A DNA stretch of 64,000 bases, taken from Riptortus pedestris. Its lineage: Eukaryota > Arthropoda > Insecta > Hemiptera > Alydidae. Both the position numbers and the translations under genes were made by a program. The stretch is taken from assembly GCA_019009955.1 (NCBI GenBank), contig CM032231.1, positions 104,607,501-104,671,500 of the forward strand. Direction: 5' to 3'. Of this stretch, positions 24,306-64,000 are shown piece by piece. Positions within the stretch are counted from its first letter, which is position 1, and every line of letters begins with the position of its first letter. The notes under the pieces were generated by a model. It did no database searches, was not told where the DNA came from, and saw nothing but the letters and a program-made list of their open reading frames with translations.

Positions 24306-25245
24306 TTAGCAGATTTCCCTTAAGGGAAATCAGCAATTCAGGTCGTACTAATGACGCGATTTTCGAAACTTTTCTTCAAATGTCCATTCGTTCCAACCTA
24401 GGAGATGACGAAAATGAGGTCCGTTCAAAGCTGTGTATATATATATTTGTCTGTTACCGCTCTAGGGGTTGCAATTATTGTTTAATCGTTACCAAACTCG
24501 ATATTTAGTCGTTTTATGTAAAAAGAAGGATTAAGTTCGTTAACGGCTGAAATCGGACAACGGGTAGGGGTGGGGTTCAAAGGGGAGGATTTTTGAAAAA
24601 TCGAAATATCACCATTATTATACGTTGGATCGAAATTTTGTATAAAAACAATCTTATTGCAAATTAAATGTACTATAAATATTCTTCTATACATATTTTC
24701 TGCGTAATTAGTATCAACCGAGATATTTGGATTTTATATTTTTAAGCTTTCAGTAAACCCCCACTTCTATTCATGTTACATAAGCAATACTCTGTTATAT
24801 AATAGACCTCATTATTCAAAGCTTAAATACGAAATTTTGTATTCATGAGACCCTTACAATACGAGATATATGAAAATATATTCAGGTAACCCCCCCCCCC
24901 TCTTTTGTTCTTGGATTACTACATATTTAGTGATTGAGATAAAAATTATTCTGTTTCATTGCAAATAATAGCACTAGCTATAGTTAATAGTTTTAAATAA
25001 AATTAATATTTTGTATTCTGATATAATTCGGTAATTGTTTTTCTTTCAGGTGAGAGGCTAGTTGACCTTTTTGTTTACATTTTATACGCTTTCCGTTGGG
25101 AGGGGAAAGATTTCTTATTACTGCTTGTATTTATTCACTTAATATACATGGTTGTGTTGTTCACCAGTAAGTAGAATTATGTATTGTTAAACTGCACGAG
25201 GGAAATCTGCTTAGTCTACGCAGCCCCTGCGTGACGGACTTTTTC
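24306..25245 (+). mobile_element. Helentron/HINE-like repeat, most complete copy
   Basis: The left end has AGCAGATTTCCC followed by the palindrome TTTCCCTTAAGGGAAA. The same 12-mer inverted (GGGAAATCTGCT) lies at 25200-25211, about 34 bp before the right end. A hairpin ACGCAGGGGCTGCGT follows it. A short (TA)n tract lies inside near 24435. Subterminal inverted repeats, an internal microsatellite and a terminal hairpin are the structure described for Helentron-associated elements such as DINE-1. The assignment is inference. Between GCP5 and PRPF18. Confidence 0.6.
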
Positions 25246-25725
25246 ATTTTCACCATAAACTATTGGCTTTATCGGTTTGTCTGCACTAAGGAAAACATTT
25301 TGGCAGAGGACAAATGTTTTAACAATAAAACAGAGCTTTCCTTTAATATAATTTATTAAAATCAACTTTATGTTTCTACTGCAAATCTACAGGTCCTTTT
25401 CTAGCAAAGGTGGGATTAATAATGTTATTTAGTGAGCTATTTACTAAATCAATTTCAATTACCTACGCATGGGTCCCACGACACTAGGTTTGGGAAGTGA
25501 CGTTAAAATTGATAACTTGACTGATAACTTTAAACATCTTATTTATTCTATGCTAAATGTATCGATTGTAAATTATTGAGTGTATCGTAGGTGATTGTCT
25601 TGACCTAAGTTTAATAGTGGAAGTTTATTTTGTTTGTTATGTCATTCTGCTAGTTGTGCTTTTGACATGTTTGTGTCAGTTTTGTGATTAATTTTAAAAT
25701 ACTTTCTATATTTGCTGTGGAAAGA

Positions 25726-28700
25726 ATGGATATAATAAGGGCAGAAATAGAAAAGAAAAAGCGTCTTTTACAAGAAAAAATTTTAATTGTGAGTAATGGT
25801 ATTGTACTATGGAGTGAAATATTATTGCCAAGAATATTACTCATTTTAGTCATTGTATTTATGGAATCCATAAGAAATTTAAAATTACACCTAAGCCTAA
25901 TTATAAATAACTGCAATTTTTCTTGCATTCACATTTTATTAGTATGCATTTATTGGAATACTTTTAATATTAAGATATACCTGATCATAATTGTGACGCA
26001 GGAAAGCCTTTGGTTTACATGACTAGTATTTTTAAATATTAAATGCTTGTCAAAATTATCGTTTTAGTTTTAATTACATTGTAATTTTTTTTTTATTTAT
26101 TGTTTTCTTAATTCTTTATCTCTATATTTAGGAACCTGCAAAGAAATATTTTAAAAGATCTGAACTAGAAAAGATCCAAAGAGAAGAATATTTTGAGAAA
26201 TATGGTTCTTCAAAAGAAGAGGATAATGTTTCTAATACCGAAGGTAAGCACAACTTTAATATTTCTAGACAACTTGCCTAGAAATATTATCAGTTGTTAT
26301 TATGAGTATGTTGTGAGTGTGGCAAGGTGATATGAGTATATGATTATTAAAAGAATTCTTAACATATGCAATATACCGAACTATTTGTTTTCTTGCGACA
26401 TCTGTTTACCAATCACAACTATGGACTAGAGTTCATAAAGGACCTGGACCTTTGCTACCACCATTGTTGGCATTATTCTGGGTTCACATTCTGGCTTCTG
26501 GGTTTCAAGCCTTGATAAAAGAAAGGGGTTAGTTAGACATGGGAAATGGGTTTCCTCACTTCTGTTTAAAAAGAAAGTTCTGATGCCCAAACAGGACAGG
26601 GGCTGTTCAGTTCATCGTTTTCAGGTGAAAAAATCATAAAATTTCAGACTGAATAGTAAAGGACATTATGAGAGACACTCCCATATTAGTCCTAGCAGTA
26701 GAATCATGGCATAAGTACAGAATTAAGGTGTGGGAGATGCATCTTTCAAAAAAAGAAGTATTAAAGTTCTGGTTCATTTTCAGGCACGAGAGAGCCCAAT
26801 GTTCTATAATAGTGTGAAAAGCCTAAGGGAAAGATAATGAACAAGGAATTCTTCTTACAGAAAGTGATCAAATCAAGGGTCGGTTGGTCATGGATAAACA
26901 AATTCTTGGGCCGAGTGGTTGAAAACCATTGGACGTGCTGTTTTCCCCTGGTCCAGGCTTTTTAAACTCTTCTTCTTCTCTGTGTGCTGAAGGAGGCTCC
27001 TGCTCTTTTATTTTCCTCTCTTCACTACCAGTAGAATTGGCCCCAGACATAGTATTCCCTCCTAAAGTCTGTCATGACAATAATCAAAGTTAGAAACAAT
27101 TTTATTAATCGAGTTTTCCATTAGGCATCTTCAAAATTCTAGGGGACTGACTATTTCAAAAGTGTCTGTCTATGCCAAGAATATCTAATTTTTTTCACTA
27201 ATTTGTAGTTTTTTTCTGGAAATTTTCTATAGAATTGAGCAATAATAAAAATATGCAATTTTATACTCTTAGGATGTAGAAAATATTTATTTCACGGAAA
27301 ATTTAAAATAGTTAAGCATAAGAATAAATGGGAATCATACTTGAACTATAAGTGCCAGATAAGGACCTCTCTTTGCTTTGCTCCAAAACAAACTGCACAC
27401 CATGTATCTCCAGGGTAAAATCGATAACATATAACAATAAAAACTATCTTTCTTAGAACTTATATTGCACATAAAACTTTGCATACATCAACAGGCATTT
27501 TGTTTTTATATATTAAATTAAGTAAGTACAAGTAGGAAGTAAATCATATTTTATTTTTACTCTCATGTAACCGGCTAAAATGATAGTGGGGGTCGTAACC
27601 AATTGCTGTAAGTATTTATTCATTTATTGCTAGTTTCTTTTTTTAATGGGAATTTAAAAATTTGCAAACAGTTTTTGCAATGTCTAATAAAATTGCACAC
27701 TGGGACACTCTTATTAATTGCTCAGGTAAATTTATATATTTCTTGGAGTTCACTGTGCTTTTTGGAATTAGTTGATATTATGATAGCAGTGACAGTATCT
27801 GAATCTAGCTTACAAAGTGCTTTAATTTTGGTAGCTAAATTCTGATATTTACTCAGCGGAAGACTTATTATTCTCATCATTTGGAACAGTAATATCAATT
27901 ATGTAAGCTGATTTTTTCACCCCTGGCAATGATAAGAATATTAAGATTGTTATAATGAACAATAAGATACACCAACATCACTCCATCTCAATATATTATA
28001 TTTTTTGAGGGATGTAATGATAATAAGGGGCCTCATTAACCAGCATGCCAAATTTAGAAGCTGTCATCTGGTTAGGTATATTTTAGCCATTGTGTCTCTG
28101 CATATGTTTTGTCCCTGCTAATATCTCATAACCTGCAGTGATAGGCTGAATCGACTCATATGTTTTATTTTACATCTTACAATATTGTCAATTTGTACAT
28201 GGCTTCTTAAGATTGAGTAAAAATGATTTATTCCTAGATGGTTATTAAAAGCCCTTCGGTTTCTGATAAACATTCTCCTGACTATATGTCATGCCACAGG
28301 TATTTCTTTATTTATCTTTGAATTTGTGAGCCGATTGTATTGACATGAAGCTCTTTGTCCTTAAAATGTGTTATTATTATTAATTAGCATTAAATTAACC
28401 TAATTTTGTTTTCTTCATTTTAGTTCCTGAACAGGCAAGCTCTGTGGACAATGTTGATCATGCAACACTCTCTAGGAAAGAAGTAATAAAAAGGCTTAGA
28501 GAAAGAGGAGAACCCATTTTATTATTTGCTGAGACAGATCTTGAAGCTTTTAAACGTTTAAGGAAGTGTGAAATTTTGGAACCTGAAATAAATAAGGTAA
28601 GTTTATGTGGTTAATTTTAACGTTGTTTTAACAAAAATTAAACTATAATTTTTAATATAAATAATGTTAATAGTTCTCAACATATGTAGTTAGGGATGGG

Positions 28701-30140
28701 TGTAAGGTCATGTATGGGCACTTAACCTTTTAGAAAGGGGAAGTCTTCAAGAAATTTGATCTTGAGGCATTATTTATTCTCTGTATCCACTCTCCATAAT
28801 TGACTTTCTTTTTCCAAGTCTCATATTTCCTATTAACGATATTGATATTTTGATTTTGATAGGGCCTGAGAAATGATTTCCAAGAAGCAATGGAGAAAGT
28901 AGATCAAGCCTACCTTGATGAATTATTAAAATCCCAAGGGCAGGGCAAAGGAGGCTCGACAACTAAAGAAAAGTCGCAAGAAAATCATGTCACTTATGAA
29001 GAAATACAACAGATGGCTGCAAAATTAGGAAAAGGAGATATGAAATATGACATGGATTTGATTATTAAATTTCTTCAGGTTGGATTTGTACCTAGTTTCT
29101 TGACTCATGTGTCACTCATGAATACCATATTATAGATTTTGTTATTTATTGTTTTTGTAATGAGGAATTATTGATTATAGTTAATACTGAGATTGTGGGG
29201 TGATGAACTGAATAAAAGGAGTGATGCCGAGAAGATGGCAACTCGTGGTAAAATGGCTTTGGCAACATACACTCAAACACAACAGTATCTTAAACCACTT
29301 CTGAGCAAATTGAAGACAAAAACCCTCCCAGAAGATATTTTAGATAGCCTGACAGAAATTGTCAGACATCTTCTTGATAGAGATTACATAATGGTAAGTT
29401 CTTTTCTGCTTCAATATGTGGTAATAAATGTTTTTGATGTCTCTATTAACAGTTAGTTATTTATGAGTGGCATACAGTAATTATCAAAAGCTAACATGCA
29501 TTTTGCTTTTGGTAAGACGGTTATAATTCTAACAAAAATATTAAGCAGCTCCAAAACTAAGCATCTAATCCAAAAAAATGTATAGAACTTAGTTCGAGGG
29601 AAATATTTGAATGGCATATATATATATACAAAGTTCAAGTGCCATTACAAGTATGCCTTCCACTGATCACTACCCCTTATCCACAAAATTTACTCTCAAT
29701 TCTATTCAGTTTAAAATTCTAAGATATTTAATTCTTACATAATTTTTTCATTAGAGAATTTGGTCTGGCTATTCATTATTCCTTCATTCTTGAGTTTAGT
29801 TCCCACATCCAACTTACACTGAAAATGTATTTTTTAAGTATTATTTACTGCACTAAATATTTATTTTTTCCTTCTTTTTTTTTATTTTAAGGCTAGTGAT
29901 GCTTACCTTCAGATGGCTATTGGAAATGCTCCGTGGCCTATAGGAGTAACTATGGTTGGTATTCATGCTCGAACTGGAAGAGAAAAAATTTTCTCAAAAA
30001 ATGTTGCACATGTTTTAAATGATGAAACTCAACGGAAATATATTCAAGCCCTCAAACGCCTGATGACTAAATGCCAACACTTCTTTCCTACAGATCCTTC
30101 AAGATGTGTTGAATATGCTCCAAATACATCAACTATATAA
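25726..30140 (+). CDS. PRPF18: Pre-mRNA-splicing factor 18 (PRPF18), complete, 6 exons
   Basis: PRPF18 acts in the second catalytic step of pre-mRNA splicing with the U5 snRNP and SLU7, in the nucleus. Exons: 25726-25788, 26132-26243, 28424-28596, 28863-29078, 29181-29393, 29892-30140. Together they total 1026 nt, or 341 aa plus stop; human PRPF18 has 342 aa. Visible parts in order are the N-terminus [18 protein letters not shown], a basic KKYFKRSEL stretch, an SFM/PRP4-like segment ([17 protein letters not shown]), and the C-terminal Prp18 domain. That domain ends with the near-invariant loop [20 protein letters not shown] and [11 protein letters not shown]. All introns are GT-AG; the exon 5 acceptor (before 29181) has a weak pyrimidine tract. 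The start is the first ATG that opens the family N-terminus. The C-terminal tail APNTSTI is longer than I recall for vertebrates. The gene is divergent from GCP5 and convergent with POLR3A. Confidence 0.95.
26244..28423. other. PRPF18 intron 2
   Basis: 2.2 kb intron. It holds a 60-codon minus-strand open frame (26868-27050, [20 protein letters not shown]...) that is richer in G and C than its surroundings and unrecognised. Otherwise nothing seen. Confidence 0.4.
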
Positions 30141-30659
30141 TATTTGCGAGTACAATGACATTATTTTATAATTGGTTTACTTGTATAGTAAGGATTGACC
30201 TTTGTATATATATATTAATATAAATTTGTTTTTGAACTTGTCTTTTCTCTCCTGTTTCTTTCTGGGGTTCATATTTTTGTTCAATGCATAACTGAAGGAC
30301 TCCAGTTTTATTTTATAAAATAGCCCTTTTCTTTACGAAAAACTTTTAAAGGGTTTGCTATCTGGAGGGCATAGAAGCACCTGGTGACAATTTCAGGATT
30401 TATACCTTCTTTCTTGATAATTCTTTCCTTTGGTAGTTACTTGAACAGTCTAAAACTAAGAAACATGAACTCTCCCCCAAATCAACAAGACCACTTATCT
30501 TCATGGCCTGTCTAGAGACTCTGATTTACTTGTTTTTCTCCCTACTTATTTCAAGCCTGAGATCGTGTGGTGCTCTTTTCAATCTTTGCCACAGCACCAA
30601 CCAATGCTAGGTTATTTCCATTTATGATCAGTAGATCCTTGTATCCTGGACTAGACAAA

Positions 30660-31400
30660 TTCCCCTTGGAATTTTTTTCAGAGAATTTGGGATTTATGGA
30701 TCAGGGAAAATGCCATTAGGATTGGGTGAGGTGATTATTATCCCTATATATAAGAAGGTTAATAATTCTAATTTGAAAATTAAAGTTATAACACTTCTCC
30801 TCACAGCCTCATCATATGGGAAAGCTTTCTTGAAGCAGTGATTTAGTTTTGGATTGTTTTATATTCTTTCTACCTATACTACAATCAACATTTTTTCTAT
30901 TAAGTTAGTCTGATTGTACTTGAAATCCAAGATATGCCAGCATCCATTCTAATTTTAGATCTTGAAACCATTATATGATTTAATAATATCAAAGATAGTG
31001 TTATGTTTTGTGACCGGGTGTGTATAGCCAAGATACCGTTTGAACATTTTTATCAATTGAACTGAATGGCATTGATGCTTTTGGGAATATTACTTTTAAT
31101 TTAACCAATAATGATTGTAGGAGGATTCGATAGTCAAGCTGCTGTGTTATATTTCTTGAAATATATCTGTAAGTTCTGTGCTTCAGTTCTACACCAAACC
31201 AAGTTAGGTGGATATCCCTACCTGATATGAAAAACTAGTACTATTTGGCTCTATAGTAGTGGTAGTACTTTTGAGCTTTCAATAATTGACAAGTATTTTG
31301 AAAGATGTGTTTGACCAGCATTTTCATTATATTGAATCTGGCTTACTGTCAATGATCCTCTCATACTACCCTACATTTCGGGAGCCATTGATTCATGCAC
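30660..31400 (+). pseudogene. Decayed non-LTR retrotransposon reverse transcriptase
   Basis: Fragments in several frames resemble LINE reverse transcriptase in the right order: IIIPIYKKVNNSNLK (as in IVPIYKKGDKSN), then SILILDLE (motif A region), then LLNGIDAFGNITFN and RRIRQSS (as in RGIRQG). Many stops and shifts. The family cannot be named. Between the convergent 3' ends of PRPF18 and POLR3A. Confidence 0.45.
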
Positions 31401-31984
31401 AGATCAGTTTGGTTTTCCTGAGAATCCCTGCACGAGTTCCCAATGTAGCCTCTATCAAATAGTCTATTTATTACTTTGAAGTCAAAAACTTAAGAGGTCA
31501 TTATGTGCTATCTCTCGACAGTTTATAAGTAAGGTAAATATCTGATGTCTGAGTGAGGGTAAATATCTGATCCAATTCAACTTTTAGTTATACACTTAAA
31601 AGACACAAATATAAATGATTTTCAATTTTATATCTAGCCAACAGATCAATATTAAAATCTACTAAACTCCATAACAATCTACTAAAGAGGAGAGGGGCCA
31701 TTTTAAAAAATAAATTGCAAACTTCTTCATACCTATTAGGGATACAAAACATTTGTATTAAACCATTTTTTTTATCATGAAAATATCTATAAATTATGTT
31801 CATTTTTTGATCCGGAACAGAGATGTTGTATATTAATGTCAATTGAAATAAATAACTTAAAATAAGTACATCAAAACATTTTGTTGATTTAATTTAAAAG
31901 GAATAATTTACTTATGCCTTTTTTTGAAATCTAAGTTGGGTATGCAACAAAATGTTTAGGACAAAGTCAGTGATAAGTTATAAA

Positions 31985-32760
31985 AATTCCGTAACGCAGG
32001 AGATGCCTCATGTGCTGGTATGACACATAAGTGATCTTATCTCACCACATATTCTGACTGAAAGCCAGAAAGTACGAATTACTTGCTTAATATGTGAGTT
32101 ACAATAAATGCCAATCTGGGGGACTCAGGTTAGCCATGTGAGTTAAAGCGTTGACCTTAATCTCACATGGTAAACTTAGAGTGGCAAGTTTGATTTCCAC
32201 CTGGGCAAAGGAAATTATTTAGTGACGAAATTCATTAAATAACATTGTAAGTCCCACCCTGGCTAGAAAAGGGTGGTCACCTGTAGATAGCCCATCCCAA
32301 TTAGCCTGAGTTGCAAAAAGTGAATACTAATAAATAGTAATAATAAAAAAAATCCATAGAGCATTAATATTTTAACAAGATTGGTTGTATAAAATGTATA
32401 ACATTTTTTGATCCGACTCATAATAACACCAATATTTTGAATTTTCAAATTCTCACCCATTCCTGGTCGGAACATATCCAATCTTCAGTGTTGACTGAAA
32501 TGGTAAAATGTTGAGTATTATATAGATCAAATAAATATTTACAAGACAAGAATGTAAAATCTTAATTGATGACATCATCGCAAAACAAATTTGCATGTAT
32601 CTCGTATAATAAAGGTCTCATGAAAATAAAATTTGGTATTTAAGCTTAGAATAAAGAGGTTCATGTTATAACAGCTTATTGTTATTATGAAAGGAGTGGG
32701 GGGTTACTGAAGGCTTAAAAAATCCAAATACCTCGGTTAATATTAATATTAGAGAAAATA
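31985..32760 (-). mobile_element. HINE-like repeat, inverted, split by a SINE
   Basis: Left end CCGTAACGCAGGAGATGCC (decayed terminal hairpin). The internal region resumes after the SINE and reaches GGGTTACTGAAGGCTTAAAA near 32700. Diverged, so the bounds are approximate. Confidence 0.5.
32117..32345 (+). mobile_element. tRNA-derived SINE, full length
   Basis: Reads GGGACTCAGGTTAGCCATG through box B (GTTTGATTTCC, decayed) and CCCACCCTGGCTAGAAAAGG to an (AAT)n tail. It interrupts a copy of the sub-TIR repeat family, so it is younger than that copy. Lies between PRPF18 and POLR3A. Confidence 0.85.
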
Positions 32761-32949
32761 TGTAATTATTCAACTGGTAGTTATACTCTTGAACAACATA
32801 AATATAAATAATTTTCAATTTTATATCTAGCCAACAGATCAAAATTAAGGGAGTGGATTCATTTGAACATAATTGTCAAGTAGTTTTGAGCTGCAGTCAA
32901 GGTGTCAAATAAATGGAATATAGGAATATGCAATAATTAGAAAAATATA

Positions 32950-32955
32950 TTTATT
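32950..32955 (-). terminator. Poly(A) signal of POLR3A
   Basis: AATAAA on the minus strand, 43 nt past the POLR3A stop codon (TAA at 32998-33000). It is the first canonical signal downstream, implying a very short 3' UTR. Confidence 0.6.
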
Positions 32956-32997
32956 TACAAAATGTACAGGTATTTAAATAGTAACAATATTTTTTTT

Positions 32998-63919
<30,922 letters not shown>

Positions 63920-64000
63920 CTACAAAGAAAGAAACAAGCAATTCAATCAAATAGAGGTATTTTATTATCAAGTAATTAATACATATATTTTTGTACTAAA

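Larger units (their letters stand above)
23258..25725. other. Divergent intergenic region GCP5 / PRPF18
   Basis: About 2.5 kb between the two start codons. It holds poly-C tracts (about 23706 and 23840), the 60-bp direct repeat, and the HINE-like element 24306-25245. Promoters for both genes must lie here, but no TATA box or initiator could be placed with confidence. Confidence 0.7.
30141..32997. other. Convergent intergenic region PRPF18 / POLR3A
   Basis: Contains the PRPF18 3' UTR (no canonical AATAAA seen close to the stop), a decayed retrotransposon (30660-31400), a HINE-like copy with an inserted SINE (31985-32760) and the POLR3A poly(A) signal. No further gene seen. Confidence 0.6.

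Noticed and set aside
26868..27050. 60-codon minus-strand frame in PRPF18 intron 2
   Set aside because: No recognised domain, short, and no splice context. Noted under the intron instead of being called a gene.

Overview
This is an AT-rich (roughly 70% A+T by eye) animal nuclear window. It has spliced genes with short exons and long introns, and every intron is loaded with DNA transposons. The gene content is plain eukaryotic housekeeping. The repeats (two intact mariners, a piggyBac, Helitrons, a Penelope-like remnant and a tRNA-derived SINE) suggest an arthropod. The species cannot be read from the sequence, and an arachnid or insect is only a guess.

Three protein genes occupy the window. 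(1) Minus strand, 23257 down to 256: the gamma-tubulin complex component 5 gene (TUBGCP5/GCP5). Thirteen exons are visible from the start codon, and the 3' end runs off the left edge. (2) Plus strand, 25726-30140: PRPF18, the second-step splicing factor, complete in six exons (341 aa). (3) Minus strand, 63919 down to 32998: POLR3A, the largest subunit of RNA polymerase III. Thirty exons are visible, about 1370 aa through to the stop codon; only about the first 16 residues lie beyond the right edge. GCP5 and PRPF18 are divergent across 2.5 kb. PRPF18 and POLR3A converge across 2.9 kb. All three sets of exons join in frame at the coordinates given.

The last POLR3A intron (33089-34985) has AT-AC ends, an ATATCCTTT donor and a U12-type branch-site match. 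It is therefore a minor-spliceosome intron. A tRNA-Ser-like, box A/box B-bearing sequence lies inside the same intron.

The rest is mobile DNA. A GCP5 intron holds a precisely bounded 2.2 kb Helitron with six ~298-bp internal repeats, followed by two inverted Helitron copies arranged head to tail. Two full-length mariners carry intact D,D34D transposases with TIRs and TA duplications (18164-19450 and 54369-55630). A piggyBac with TTAA duplications (35625-37114) carries a broken transposase. At least twelve copies of a ~220-bp tRNA-derived SINE are present, several with exact target-site duplications. A recurrent element with subterminal inverted repeats, an internal microsatellite and a terminal hairpin resembles Helentron-associated elements. 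There are also fold-back elements and MITEs. All three recognisable cut-and-paste transposase genes lie antisense to their host genes.
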